From Circinella minor (lineage: Eukaryota > Mucoromycota > Mucoromycetes > Mucorales > Lichtheimiaceae): a stretch of DNA of 64,000 nt. Shown piece by piece: positions 13,392 through 26,900 of this stretch (its first letter is position 1; every line of letters begins with the position of its first letter). Where the stretch lies: positions 104,471-168,470 of the forward strand of contig JAEPRB010000069.1 of the NCBI GenBank assembly GCA_016758965.1, read 5' to 3'. Made by a program: the position numbers and the translations under genes. The notes beneath the pieces were generated by a model. The model was given only the letters and a program-made list of their open reading frames with translations, searched no databases and had not been told where the DNA came from.

Positions 13392-14423
13392 TAATCATAC
13401 CAATTTATTTATTTTTTATCTTTATTCTATGTCCATATATATTTAATATTAACAGCAGACATGCTCGGTCGACTCATATCCCATAATGATCTTATACCGT
13501 TAACACCAAATAATTTGACACGATTTCATTCTCGAACACCACCCAATATTTCTTTGAACGATTATTTACGACGCATTGTTAAATACGCTTCTGTCGAAAA
13601 AGCATGTTTGTTAGTTTTATTAATTTACATTGATCGTGTATGTGAATTACATCCTCAGTTTACTATATCGTCATTGACGGTGCATCGATTCCTTATCACT
13701 GCAGTGACAGTGTCTTCCAAATCACTATGTGACTCTTATTGTACCAATTCCCATTATGCTAAAGTGGGGGGTATTTCAACACAAGAATTAAATGCTCTTG
13801 AATTGGAGTTCTTAAGGTTAATAAATTGGAATTTATCAAGCTCGGGTCCAGTATTACAACAATATTATACGAATTTAGTTCAACAACATCCTTGTTATGA
13901 GCGAATGAAACAACAACGTAGGAATGATAGTAATAATACATCTTCATCATCATTATCTTCAACTAAAACATCATCTTCATTATTATTACCGAGGCCCTCA
14001 TCATCAGCAGCACCACCAGCACCTGTAGCTGCAGCAGTACTATCCAATGGATCCATATGGAAAGAAGGAGGAGAACGACCAACAAAAGCAACAACATCAG
14101 TTAAAAGAAGACGAAGTAGTACATTGGAATCAGAAGAATCATTAGCAGCCACTGTCGTTGCAACATCAACAACAACATCATCAATAAGTAATAGTAATAA
14201 TAATAGTAATAATCTAAATATTAATAATAATAATAATACATTATCATCGACAACACCGATGACGGTTAATAAAGAAGAACATGTAGAAACAGGAAAAGAA
14301 AAAGGGAATGTAATAGAAGAAGAACAAATGGAACAAGAAGAAACGAGTGGTGATGAAGAACAAAAAACAATTCGGCATTTTGATAAATTACTTCAACGCG
14401 ACTGGATACCCTATATTGCATAA
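13179..14423 (+). CDS. Pho80-like (PCL family) cyclin
   Basis: About 356 aa from two exons, 13179-13281 and 13456-14423; an alternative acceptor three bases downstream also keeps the frame. The cyclin box spans about residues 28-160: AVDISYLTHMI, DMLGRLISHND, FHSRTPPNISLNDYLRRIVK, LVLLIYIDRVCE, TVHRFLITAVTVSSKSLCD and GGISTQELNALELEFL. This matches Pho80/PCL cyclins, partners of the Pho85 kinase in phosphate and nutrient signalling. The C-terminal half is low-complexity: Ser-rich, Ala/Pro, an Asn run and an acidic stretch, ending HFDKLLQRDWIPYIA. No Pho85-like kinase is in the window. The intron contains a long (TA)n tract at 13360-13386. Confidence 0.85.
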
Positions 14424-15288
14424 TAAGTACACACGCACAAATTTTATATATACTTTTTTGTTTTTGTTTTTTTTTTGGGTTGATGTGGGGTCACATGTCC
14501 TACCGTACCGTCTTATTATTTATGCATGCATTTATTATTATTTTTTATTATTGTCATTATCTCACCCCCCCTCCCTCTCCCACTCATCGCTATAAAAACT
14601 CCTCCTACAGAATATTCCTTTTTTTTTTTACATTTATATATATTTTGTTATTTATAAGGCGTCCTATTTTTTATTTCTATTTTTTGGAGCGAAACAGTTT
14701 TGCTTTCTTTCTTCTTTCCATCACCGAATCTTTTTTCTTTTTAACATGTACATATTATTACTATTATTATTTTCAAAACAATAGATTTACTCGACAAACA
14801 TCACACACACATTCTATTTCTTATCTTCTTATTACCAAGAAAAAATTATATTTGTTACGTAGTAACTGATTTTATTTTCAGATCTCTCCCTCACCCTCCA
14901 AAAAATATAGTTTATTGTATAAACTAATAATAAACCAAATTTATGATAATCGAAATAGTTTTCTTGGTTGAGTTTACTGTATTAAATCTTGCATCGTCTT
15001 CTTTTTTTTTTTTTTTACTTGTTTGCTCGTCAAATTTCTAACTATTGTACAATGACTTTCTATATTGCTATAAGTCATTAATCTATTTAACAATAATGAA
15101 GAATAGCTTTTCTCTGTTCTATGAAATTTTATTATAATTGGTTAAGGTTTTTGACATATGTAACTTTCATTTTTTTTTCATACCCAGTACAAAAAAAGTA
15201 AGTCACCGAAACCCATTTAAGGAAACATTATTATACAAAGTGAAGTAGTTGTTTTTTTCTTTTTTCCTTATTTTTCAAACTTGTCAAC
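14424..15288. other. Intergenic region between cyclin and Tim10 genes
   Basis: T-rich DNA with poly-pyrimidine runs. Open frames at 14347-14869 are Phe/Tyr/Leu low-complexity translations of this T-rich DNA and are not convincing genes. Confidence 0.5.
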
Positions 15289-15714
15289 ATGAGTTGGGGT
15301 GGTAGTTTTACCCAAAATTATGTCAATCCAGAAAATTTAGTTCAAGCTGAACAAGAGTATGATGCTTTTATGGACTTATATCAAAGGTAAAAAAAAAAGA
15401 ACGAAACTTTTTGATATTCAAGTCAGTCAGTTAGTTAGTTAGTTTGTCAGTCAGTCAGTTATAAATAAATAAATAATAATAAAATATGAATGAACTATAC
15501 TTATAATAGAATCATGACAACGTGTCGTAATAAATGTATTCCACCTCATTATCATGAACCTGATTTAAACAAGGGAGAAAGTGTATGCATTGATCGTTGT
15601 GTATTTAAATATGGAGCAGTACAAAAATTATTGGGTAAAAAAATGGACGAACAAGCTGCCAATAATATGGGTAACATTGGATCTAGTGGTGGTGGCATAC
15701 CAAGTACCTTGTAA
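15289..15714 (+). CDS. TIM10: Mitochondrial intermembrane-space chaperone Tim10
   Basis: 100 aa from two exons, 15289-15386 and 15510-15714. It carries the twin CX3C signature of small Tim proteins, CRNKC and CIDRC, separated by exactly 16 residues, followed by the KYGAVQKLLGKKM helix. The length is typical of Tim10. With Tim9 it forms a hexameric chaperone that carries hydrophobic carrier and beta-barrel precursors across the mitochondrial intermembrane space; the cysteines form intramolecular disulfides through Mia40. The C-terminus is a Gly/Ser-rich tail. The single intron holds a CAGT/TAGT tetranucleotide array. Tim10 is preferred over Tim9 because of the sequence around the second CX3C and the length; Tim9 is the main alternative. 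Confidence 0.88.
15420..15475. repeat. Tetranucleotide array in the TIM10 intron
   Basis: Interspersed AGTC and AGTT units followed by AAAT units, lying within the single TIM10 intron. Confidence 0.8.
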
Positions 15715-16826
15715 ATAAATAAAATAGTAGATCATATACCTATCCTATCCTATCCTATCCTACCTTTTTCTTCCTCTACTTCTTTTTTTTTGTATTATAC
15801 TTCACATATATATACATATACACATCTCGCATTTTTAAAAAAATATATATTTATAGAAAAAGTTTTGTTGCACTTATTATTATAACTTTTGTTCATTCAT
15901 TCATTCATTCTAATATATAATAACTTTGATTTTTTTTTATATATTTAGTATTATATATTATGTTTTATTAAGAGATTTTTTTATGTATACATTGTATTAG
16001 TGAAGCCTGGATTATATGGTAGTTTATGTGGAGTGGGGTAGAAAATCTGAGACGTCAGCAAAAGTCAAGATATGCATAATCACTTATTTTTCAGGGATCA
16101 AATAAGTCATATTATTTAGTTTAAAAAAGTAATCTGTAGGTTACATATATGAATAAAAAAAACATTACGAAATTTTATATTTGACCACAGGGTGCTTCTG
16201 AAAGGGGAATAACTTACATACTACTACTACTATAATGCTATTAGAAAGAATGATGAAATGTATCTTTCTTTATATTTGCTTTCAATAAAAGTATCTAATC
16301 ATCCTTTGAAAACACTGAACCATATATATAATATATTTGTACACGTATCAATTACTACTGTAACGGTACATGCATTATAATCTGTCACCATGGTATCATA
16401 CGTACATTACATATTCATATACTTATAATGAACGAAATAAACCAATATAGCTATATTTTAGTCATTATAGTACAATGTACCAGCGTAATATACTAAACAT
16501 CTCTATAGTATAAACTGCTTTTATATATGAATAAATATAAAACAGTGTCTTGTATGAGTTACTATGGATATTGCTATTATTATTATTATTATTATTATCA
16601 AATATATTATATGATATTTTATAATATACTACATAATTTAAAAGCAACCTTTTTTTATCATCATTTAGACCAGGCAGCTACTTTATAAAGAGTGAAAGAG
16701 AAATGTTTTTTAAATAGATACATATCACATACACGAGCTACTCTTTCTTTTCTTTATATTTTTTTTTTACTCTCTTTCTATCTCTCTCTACTCTTGTACT
16801 TAAACATATAGCATATACGTGCAAAT
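15715..16826. other. Intergenic region with a pentanucleotide repeat
   Basis: Starts with four tandem TATCC units at 15741-15760 in the TIM10 3' flank. The rest is AT-rich and I see no gene. A pyrimidine-rich leader at 16740-16800 precedes the next start codon. Confidence 0.5.
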
Positions 16827-18777
16827 ATGTATGGACCAACAGAAGAAACATTACCATTGTCAACTTCTGACATTGACATTGGAAGAATAGCTAAAAATTT
16901 ACATGAGAGGCTAGAGAATGTCGAAAATGATAAACTTAACGTAAGGTTGCCATTCACTTGGTGATACTTTTTTTTTAAAAAAAAAGGTTAACTCAAAACC
17001 AATCGCAAAAAAAAAAAATCATGTAGCTACAAGAACAATTGTTAGATTCAAAAGAAAAACAGTCGGAACTTGGGATTGAAAATGACCGATTGCATAAAGT
17101 ATGTATAATTAAATATACATATGCTTTCTTTTCCATAGTTATCTAATAATAAAACTAATATATATAATAGAGAATTATCACATTACAACAAGATTTAAAT
17201 ACATATATTAATAACCAATCGCGTCTTGAAGTCCATCATTATACACAAGAACAAGAATTGACAGATTTGCGTAAAGAGGTTACACAATTGACAAAGGAAA
17301 AGAATGATTTACAAAAAAAGTTAAAACTAGAGGTAACAAAGAGGAAAAGTCGATTATGTGTATTTAAAAAGTTTATTGAAAGAAAGTGGATAGACTCATC
17401 ATTATTTAAAATGTCATATATAGCTCGATACTTTTGAAAATAATCAATTAAAATGGGAACAACGAGAAGAAACGCTGTGTAAACAAATACGCCGACTAAC
17501 AGAAACAGAACGAGCTCTTCAAAACAATAATATCATACGATCATCTTCCATTAACAATAATAGTAAAAATAATAATTCATCGAAGAAAAAGCAAAAATCA
17601 ATAGAATCAACATTATCATCATCATCCTCTCCTTCTTCTTATTCTCTTTCGAGCAATCCAGTCATTATCAATAACACCAACAACACCATTACCACGCGAC
17701 GAACATGTTCAACTCGATCATCTCATGAAAGACAAGTAACAGAATTAAACCAACAATTAAAAAGTCAAGAGACTCGACTTGTAAAAGAACTGGAAGACCA
17801 AGATAAACGACATTCGAAAAGAATAAGAAAGCTGATAACTGAAATTTCTAATATGAAACAAATTAATCAATCTTTGATGGAAGAAAATGAAGGTTATCAA
17901 AGTTTATTAAATGAAAAAACAATGAATGGTTCATTTTTATTACTTGGTGATAAACAGGTTCTCTAATTTTTCTATAAGCATATATAACTATAAAATGTGG
18001 TTGATTCTCTTTCATGGAATGGTAAACTTATTGAATACTTTTCTTGCAACTATCATACAGGATTCAACAAGAAAAGAAGATTATAATTGTAACGGAACTA
18101 TGGTAACAGGATTTAGTAATTTGGCAGCAGAGTTACACAATGTGTCAACAGCTACCATCAATAGCAGTTTTAGCACCAGTAGCACCAGTAGTAGTAGTAG
18201 TGGTAGTGGTAGTGGTACCAGTAGCAACGGTGATACAAAACAACCACAAAACCAAAACAGCGCAGAGCTTTATAGCGAAATCAAATCACTCAAAGATGCT
18301 AATCATGCTTTAAATTTATATATAAACAAAATTTTGATCAAGATAATTGAAAATGAAGATTTAGAATATTTACTCAGTGTCGATCAGCAACAACAACAAG
18401 GACAACGTGTTACTTTTTCTCAACTTGATAATAATGACAATGATACAAATACACCATCTTCAAATCAAATACACAATAATAATATTAGTAATAATCCACC
18501 TATAATGCGTAAATCATTCTCATCTACAATGCTGAGTAAAATTTTACGACGAAGACGACAAAATGATCAGGAACACGAGCAACAACAGATAAACTTAAAA
18601 ATACAAGACAATATATCAATAGCAAAATCATTATTATCAGTGTCCTTTAAACACATTATCCCAGCAGCACCAGCGCCAGTGCCAGCGCCAGCAGCACCGG
18701 AAACATCTAATAACAATGAAGGGCGTTCACAATGTAAAGAGGAGTTATTAATAAAACGGCCAAGTATTACTGGTTAA
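16827..18777 (+). CDS. Coiled-coil protein of unknown function
   Basis: 532 aa from five exons: 16827-16940, 17027-17098, 17171-17332, 17424-17957, 18061-18777, with introns in phase 0. Residues 20-150 form a long heptad-rich coiled coil (KNLHERLENVENDKLN, LTDLRKEVTQLTKEKNDLQK). After a Ser/Asn low-complexity linker a second coil runs over HERQVTELNQQLKSQETR to MKQINQSLMEENEGYQSLLN. A third conserved-looking block is LYSEIKSLKDANHALNLYIN. The pattern (coil, ENEGYQxLLxEKT, LAAEL, then ALxLYIxKI) reminds me of a fungal group of coiled-coil proteins annotated only as M-protein-like. I cannot give it a function. Extended Asn, Ser and Gln tracts occur in the C-terminal half, and there are basic patches (KILRRRRQND). 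Confidence 0.75.
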
Positions 18778-19108
18778 ACTTGGAAGATAACAACATAAAA
18801 TAGTGATAATAATAATATTATTATTATAAAGATGACTACTCGTACATAAGATTAATTCAATGATAAATAAAAGCATTTGCTTCCGTGACAATATATTATG
18901 TTGTTGCCAAGCAAATTCTAGTGAATAACTTAAGACACCATTGGCTGATAAAAAAATATAACCCAAGTACCCTATTTAGACTTTTTGAACTCAAAAAAAA
19001 AAAAAACGGTTACAATTTGTGTAAACTTGTCCCTGTAATATAATACAAAAGAAACTCCTCTTCCCTCTTTTCTATTCTCCAAGAAAAAAAACTTATATAA
19101 TATACAAT
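18778..19108. other. Short intergenic region
   Basis: AT-rich spacer between the coiled-coil gene and the Vps54 gene. No coding signal. Confidence 0.45.
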
Positions 19109-22100
19109 ATGCAACCGCGATCGCACGCGGCAGGGCAACAAGGAGAAAATGGTAATGGATTATCTAGAAATCAATTACATCACCATTCTCCCTCGTGGAC
19201 TTCATCAGCTCGTCGTCATCTCAGTCCAAATAATATAGTAGTTACCTCTGCTGCTGCTTCTTCTTCGACACAACCTATTTCACCTACCAATGTAACCCCT
19301 CCTCGACCCACGTCTCCTCGTAATAATAATAATAATAATAATATAAATAATATAAATACCTCGGTTTATTCTATGGTACGGGAACGATCCATGCATCGTG
19401 ATGAAGGAGGTGGAAATTCAAGTCGACCTCCTTCCATTCGTTCAGCTTCATCCTATGGTCGACCACTAAACCGACTCATGCATAATGCTCATACGCGTCG
19501 TCATTCAAGTTACTCTAACTTTAGTACCATGAGTGAAACTTCTTTACCTTGGACCACACGAGATATCGGTTTCAATGCTATTTCTGGTAAAATTTGTTGC
19601 TATTAATTTTATTTTTATTTTATTTTACTCTTTTCTTTTTAATCTATCCGTTCAAAAATAAAACTTATTAGATATTTATTATTACTTTTATAAAAATTGA
19701 CAGGTGTCTTGAACGATCCAGCAAAACGAGGACAAACATCAATAAAACCAAGTAAAGCGGATGTTCCACCTGTACCTCATGCATCCATTCAAAAAGTACG
19801 ATCTTCAGATTTCGACAATTATTTAGAACATATCACCCCAGTTTTTGATCGATATCAGCATAACAAACTCAACGACGAAGAAAATAGTGCGCTCACATCA
19901 ACAACTACAACTGCGACTGCAACACCAGCAGCAGCAACAACACCCATTACATCACCTTATGGATCACTTCATAATATTCTAGATACACTCGATGAATCTT
20001 CTTTACCTGTACATCAACGTCGAAGTGGTCGTAATCCTTATGGTCAAATGTTATCGAGCGAAAGTTTGGCCCTTTTGGATACTGTAGCACCTGAGCCAAC
20101 ACCACGAGAACTTCCCATGCTTGAAAATGTTCCATCCATTTTTTTCGAATCTGATTTTCAATTGGAAAATCCACGAACATTTGATGCTGTATGTGAAGGC
20201 GCGGATATTATCGGCAACAGTGGTCCTAATCCACCTGTATCAACGAACAGTATATTACAAGAAAAACTATCGTATTATTTAGATACAGTGGAAGTCCATT
20301 TGATTCGAGAAATCGAAAATCGATCCTCGTCATTTTTTGAAGCATTATCCAACTTACAAGCACTTCATCAACAAACACTTGATTGTGTTTCTCAAATACA
20401 TACAATTCGACAAAAGATGAAGGAAATTCAATCGACAAAATGCAATGAAGGCCTACAAGTAGTGCGACTCCAAGTACGTCGACGGAATCTGGAACGATTA
20501 CAAGAAGCTATTCGTATTATTAAAGAAGTTAGGGCGGCACAACCTATGATTCAAGTGCTTCTTGGTCAAGGCGATTACTTTGCAGCACTCGATTTGATTG
20601 ATGAAACTCATGCCGTTTTAGAAGATAACAAAAAGGCCGGGGTAATTGATTTGAAAGAAGTTCGCGCATTAACCAATTTTGCTACCCAATTGGATGAAAT
20701 GCAAAAAGCTGTAGGGATTATGATGCAACATGACTTTTTAAGTATTCTCTTATCCGATCTTAGCTATCAAATTGAAACCATCGATTTTGATCAAGCTAAG
20801 GAACAGATTTTGGATCATATCAAATTAATGCGATCATCACCACCGCCTACTGTACCATTAAAAGATAAAATAGAAAATGATGAAGAACAAGAATTATTGG
20901 ATCGATTAATGCAAAGTACGACGGGTTTATTAAGAACAGATATGTTTTTATCAACTATGCAAGGTTATCGAGAACGATTACTTGCAGAAATTAAAGAGAT
21001 TGTACGTAAAAAGTATCCAGCTGTATCACCTACTACAGAAGATTCAGGGTAAGTGTTTTAAAAAAAATACATTTTTTGTTGTCAACTCTGTTTTGTATTA
21101 TATTATATTCTATATATATCAACGATACATGATATATAAGCCTGCATTAATTTTTACCAAAAAAAAAAATTCATGCATTTTTGTTTTCTTTTTTCATTAT
21201 TACCATTATGTAGACAAAATAGTCCAGCACGACAGCTACGTACAATGCCATTCGATTCTTTCTTCAAAATGCTCTTGGATGTATTTATTATGTTAATTCG
21301 AGCCATACAACGAGCTGCTGTATACCACAAGCTATTATGTCAATTAGTGGATCAATGCTTGATCGAGGATGAGGAGAAAAAGAAGGATATGAAAAAAGAA
21401 TCAAGTGATATTGTATTTGCTGCTGCTGATTTAGCACATGTACGATGTGCAAAATTGATTGGATTCCGTAGTGAACAAAATGCTCAATTAAATCCTACCG
21501 ACTTTTATCGATTGGCAAGTGTTATGCGAACTTTCATACAACAATGTGAAACTTATTGTGAACGGACTTGTTTTGGTTTACGCGGTACTGTCCTTTCTCA
21601 GGTATTTTTTTTTCTTTGTTTTCAGAATGAATGGGAGGTTTGGGGAAAGGAAGTAAATTATGCTTTAAATGGTTCAATAATGTTTTTTTTTGGGGGTTCA
21701 AATAATACACATAGCAAAAAGCCTTTGTTGATCACTTCCATATGGAACGTGTTAAGCAAGAAGCTCAATTAATTGAAAATGAACAATGGGTTGCAAGTGA
21801 GGTACCATCTGATTTTCAACGTATCGTCGATCGTATATGTGATGGAAGTGTGTCCTCTTTGGCACAAGATGATGGTACACAACAACCTCAACAACAACAA
21901 AAAGATGAACGCAAGAGTACCAAGTTTCTTATTGTTCATGGAACCAGTTATTTTGTTGTTGGTTGTAGCTTACTTATTATTAAGATGTTTGAAGAATATC
22001 TACGATGTATATGGAATTTAGAAGGAATGACAACCGATATCATGCAAAAATTAGTAGAATTATTAAAGGTAAAAAAAAAAAAAGGAAAAAACTAACGTCT

Positions 22101-22312
22101 ATTTAATAAGCATAAAAGACTGATAATAAAATTATTTATCATAGTTATTCAATTCAAGGGTATGTCAAGTCATTTTAGGTGCTGGAGCTATGCGTTCGGC
22201 TGGTCTAAAGAACATCTCAGCTAAACACTTGGGTAATTAAAAAAAAAGAGAGACAACAAGGATGAGTGTGTGGGAGTATTATAATATACATATCTACAGT
22301 ATGGAAAATAAC

Positions 22313-22358
<46 letters not shown>

Positions 22359-23097
22359 CATTGGCATCCCAATCTGTTGGAATTATGATTGGTCTGATAC
22401 CCTCATTAAAAGAGTGTGTAAGACAGCATATGCCTACCAAACACACTGTACTACTGTCGGAATTTGATAGAATATTAAAAGATTATCAAGAACATCAAAG
22501 TGAAATTCATGCTAAATTGGTAGCTATTATGAATGAGCGCTTTTTTGTACACGTCAAGGCGATGCAGGTCATCCAATGGGACGAACAAAATGAATCATCA
22601 GGGAAAAGCCCTAATAATTATATGGAGACTTTGGTAAAGGAAACGATGACGCTTCATAAAGTTCTTAGCAAATATTTGCCTCATCAAAATTTACAGGTAA
22701 ATAAAAAAGAAAACATTCTCAAAAATATAATTTGTTTTATTGTGATATAATACTTTAGGATTCACCGAAACACACATATTTTGTTTAATTAAATCTTTAG
22801 ACAATTATGAAAGAAGTATTTGGTTCTTTTACGACTCAATTATCACAAGAAATTAATAAACTGTCAATACAGACAGAAGCTGGCAAAGATCGGTATGTGT
22901 TTATGAAAGTAACAGTTTGAGGCATTGATGAACTTCAATGACATAAACAGCTAATAATATTGATAAATTATATAATCTACATTAGGTTGGCTAAAGATGC
23001 AGCTTATTTCACAAGACGTTTATCAACATTAAATGGAATTGATCCACCTTCAAATGCAGTAATCAATGCTGTAAATGAGATCTCCATATCAGAATAA
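19109..23097 (+). CDS. VPS54: Vps54, GARP tethering complex subunit
   Basis: 1064 aa from eight exons: 19109-19586, 19704-21048, 21214-21601, 21715-22068, 22145-22232, 22359-22696, 22801-22892, 22986-23097. Residues 1-160 are disordered and Ser/Asn-rich. The Vps54 N-terminal helical region includes VPSIFFESDFQLENPRTFDA, LSYYLDTVEVHLIREIENRS and a coil LQALHQQTLDCVSQIHTIRQ. The C-terminal Vps54 signature is very clear: GAGAMRSAGLKNISAKHLAL followed by ASQSVGIMIGLIPSLKECV. GARP tethers endosome-derived vesicles at the trans-Golgi network. The intron before the sixth exon is dominated by a long (AT)n tract whose end supplies the AG acceptor. It is the longest protein here apart from the histidine kinase. 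Confidence 0.92.
22318..22356. repeat. (AT)n microsatellite in a VPS54 intron
   Basis: Nearly pure AT dinucleotide run running directly into the splice acceptor at 22357-22358. Confidence 0.9.
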
Positions 23098-23959
23098 TAA
23101 TAATAACTTTTATTTTTATTTTTATCCTTTTACCTCTCAATTCTTTCCTCCACATTTTCGTTGTAACATATCTAATTCACATACACAATTGACAAATACC
23201 ATTATTATTATTAATATTATCATTATTTACGTCATATAACTCAAAACTATTACGTGTTTTATTTTTTATAACAAAATATTATACATATATAGGCGCATTT
23301 TATCCCAATTATTTAATATGCGAAGTGCTGATTATCTTGAGGTAATTTTTTACATTTGAAGTCATTCGTGATGTAACTGGAAAATATACCAGAGCTTTGT
23401 ATTTATTATTCATTAATATAAAGTAATAATAATAAACCAAAATATGAACAACATTATCATCAATACCAGAGAACCAAGGTGTATCTTACTACGTATTAAA
23501 CATATACAACAACCCCACATTTTCACAAAAAAGCTTCAATTGTAAAATCAGAAGTGAACAAGTTAAATTATAACTTTAATGACAATACGCCTTACATATA
23601 AATAACTACTATGCCATTCAAAAATAAATTTGTTTACTAACATAGACATAAAAGCCTTCAAACTTATAAAAAGACATGATTCTTTTTATGTCTTTTACAT
23701 AAATCAAAAAATCAAACAGAACAAAAAAAAATTATATTTTAAATAATTTGATACTTTTATTTATAAATAAAGATAACAACAAACTAACTATCTAAAACAA
23801 TACTAAAAAAAACTTACACATTCTTGTTCATTTTTATGATCAACTTGTATAACAAAACTTGAAACTATATCAAGTATAAAACTCGAGTTTTAGTGACTTC
23901 AACTTAATTTATAATATATTTCAAAGTATTTATAAATAAATAATATTGGAAACATAATA

Positions 23960-24462
23960 AAATCAGGAAGGTGTTTTAGATCCTTGAAGCCAATAAAGAA
24001 AGACACATCTGAAAATTTCGAACCGAATATCAACAGGAAACTGCTCAAACCACCCTTTATAAAAAATAAAGAGAAAATCCAAAACAAAAACCAAAATAAC
24101 CGGAACATAAATCAACGTCCGTAACCCATCCCCACCCTCTACAAGCAAACATCTACCCCAAGTAAAATTAGAAAACCCAATAATACCAAAGACAGTGAAG
24201 CCCGCAGACAATGTAAGCCACAATATTCATCGAATGGATATAACTTAGGTATCATCCTTGGCGTTTCCAAAAAAAGTAATAAGAAAAAAAAAGGTTGTGG
24301 AAATATATAAAACATACCAATCCAAAAATTCAACCATAGGTCTTGAAAATTATATAATTTTGTTTCATTCTGTAAAAACAAATAAACAGAGTTAGATTTC
24401 ATTTCAAAAAAATATATAATTACATAATTATATAATAAAAAATGAAAATTAATGAGTGGCAT
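23960..24462 (-). pseudogene. Possible remnant of a membrane-protein gene
   Basis: Two overlapping minus-strand frames read as hydrophobic, membrane-like sequence (for example SLVLLGFLILLGVDVCL in one frame and LIYVPVILVFVLDFLFIF in the next). Moving from one to the other needs a frameshift or an unrecognised intron. There is no clear start, signal peptide or family motif. T-rich DNA on this strand would produce Phe/Leu-rich translations by chance, so this could be an artefact. Confidence 0.2.
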
Positions 24463-26363
24463 CAGTTAAAAGCGAAGTAAGTTTTCAGCAAAGCACTTCA
24501 GTAGCAGAACTGACGAATTTTTACTTTTTTTTCATCATATCCACTCATTAATTTTTATTCTTATAAATTATTAAATAAAAAATAAATAAAAATTACCTTA
24601 TAAAAAAATCACTTCATTCATTTACTTTGTATTATGAAATCAAAAATAATTTGATTACCTGTCAAAATAAACATTCAAATTAGTAAATCATGGTTTTAAA
24701 AAAATGGAAATTAAAATAAAACATAAGTGATTTAAAAACACTTCAGATGGTGATGCATGAAAAAAGTTTTCTTCACGTAAAAGTCAAGAAAAGGTGGGTT
24801 GGATCATCTTGTAGTTTTTTTTTGCTCCAAGGGTAATAATAAAAAAGGGTAGAGTAAAAAAAATTTTAAAAGAAAAAGATTACGTTTACTTACATTGTAA
24901 CAAGAAAAATAAATAAAAACAATAAAGAAAAAGAATAACAGAAGGACCTTTCCAAAAGAAACTTGTTAAATCTGTTTAAAATAAATCATATAAGGTTAAT
25001 TAACTGAAGAAAAAAATAACCAAATTATTTTATAAAAGTAAAAACAATTTTTTTTTATATAAAAAGAGAGACTCAGATACGAGGAATTCCATAAAACAAG
25101 AACAAAGTCCACATAAACCCTTAATGTGATTCAGGAAAATGCTTGGTTCATCAACGTACTCCCCTCAACCAGTCCAAAAAAGTGTTTTTTATTTTTAATA
25201 ATAATAAAAATAAATACTTGCCTTAATCCATAATTGTTTTGTATGATATGAATATGAAAGAAAAGAAATTTTTTGTTCTTTGTCTGGAAACCCTTTATAT
25301 ATTTTTTTAAAAAAAAATTTTCTTTCATAAGCCTCCCATACGAAAAAAATCTCAGCATATTGAGGTGCTCCGACTTAATTTTTTTTTTACAGTGGAAAAT
25401 CCTTGACAAAACAACGGAGATGTTTTCGCGTGATGCCGTTACGCGATTTTAAAGTAAAAAAAAAAAAATATTTTTTTTTTTTTCAATTACAAGAGCGATG
25501 GATCTTGCTAGAAAAAAAAAGGCATAGGGGAATATTGGTTATGCGTGCAGAGGAAATCTCCACAAATATTTGTTGAAAGATACTATAACCATCGAATTAA
25601 TAATAAAAACTTTTTTCTTCTTCTTTTTAAGAGCATTTTATGTATACACCTGTCCAGATATAATGTATTTATACAAAGCATATATTTATGAGGACGTGAA
25701 TTATGACATTGAAGGGTACCATGGTGATAAACATGTTTGTTATTGGTTCAGTGTAACTTGGTTACATAACATATCTCACTCTGTTTAACTTGGGTGTTTA
25801 AACAACTTTATTGAACAAACTCAAAACTCCATGGTCAACGGTACATGGGAACCAAAGCACTAAGGAGCCTTACTCGCAAGTTAGTACGCACACATAGTTG
25901 TGGTAATGAAATATACTTTGAATTAATTTGTAGTGAATATTGAAACAAACAATAAACCTATATATCAACAATTTGACAGCAAGATATATATTCAAATCTA
26001 TATGTACTATTAAGAGCTTAAACTGCGCGCTCCCTATTGAGCAATAAGAGAGCAATGAAACGATTAGAATGCTCACAAACGGAAAGTAACAAGCGTATTG
26101 AAGAAAAAATAACTCATAAATTCAGTGTTATGTTTGCTTCCTTGTTATGCCACGAAAAAATTTAGAGAGTACAAAAGGATATCGTAATCATCGATTTTAG
26201 ATATATACTAACAATTTTTACTATTAATATGGAATATAACATTATTATCGAGCCATTATAACGCGAATGTGGCAAAAAATACTCATATACTGTAATAGGG
26301 AGCAATTTCATAAAGAACACCACCTATTTAGTAGTCTATGGTAATACTGATGATTTTATCACG

Positions 26364-26900
26364 ATGTCAAAATACTTCAGTACATCCCGACCACCGATAA
26401 AATTATTTAAAAAGTTTAACAGGAACCAAACTCAATCTTCACCACAATCGACGCCTGAAACAATTCGTTCTTAAGCATAGTAGCGTGGGTATCATAACAA
26501 ATGACAATACTCTTTCTTTCTCATCAACTTCAACTTTAAGACAAATACCGCCATACAACAGGGTTAAAGCGTTTGTTCATGAAGCGTATATTACATATTT
26601 GCTCACAATATAGTCATGAGTTGAGCTATATTTGGAGTCAAACAGGGAACAAGATCCTGAACACCATATAATAGTTAATACTTCTTGATATAATGAAGTG
26701 ATGCAACCAATGGTATTATCATTAAAGATCACGATGCTTCACGCTTGATATACAATTCCAATAAAAGAAAAGTCAAATCATAAAGATTACAACCGAAATT
26801 TGCATAACTTAAAGAAGGTTATACAAGAGTTATGTATGTGTCCAAGAAGCATACATAAATATGATAGGGAGATAATAATTGAAAGTAATTTCTGACAAAT
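26364..26900 (+). pseudogene. Decayed coding-like sequence, unidentified
   Basis: A short ATG frame of 36 codons (26364-26474; begins MSKYFSTSRPPIKLF) is followed by an open segment containing FVHEAYITYLL. A stretch after that, from about 26600, reads as amino-acid sequence of ordinary composition (LYLESNREQDPEHHI, RNLHNLKKVIQELC, IHKYDREIII) in a single frame but is interrupted by several stop codons. The composition differs from the surrounding AT-only DNA. The best explanation is a degenerate transposase or other gene relic. I do not recognise the family. Confidence 0.3.

Noticed and set aside
14347..14869. Overlapping Phe/Tyr-rich plus-strand ORFs after the cyclin gene
   Set aside because: T-rich DNA gives long Phe/Tyr/Leu frames by chance; no start context, splice structure or domain.
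25131..26076. Short ORFs at 25131-25409 (-), 25570-25788 (+) and 25870-26076 (-)
   Set aside because: Low-complexity Phe/Lys/Ile composition in AT-rich DNA, without splice context or recognisable motif.
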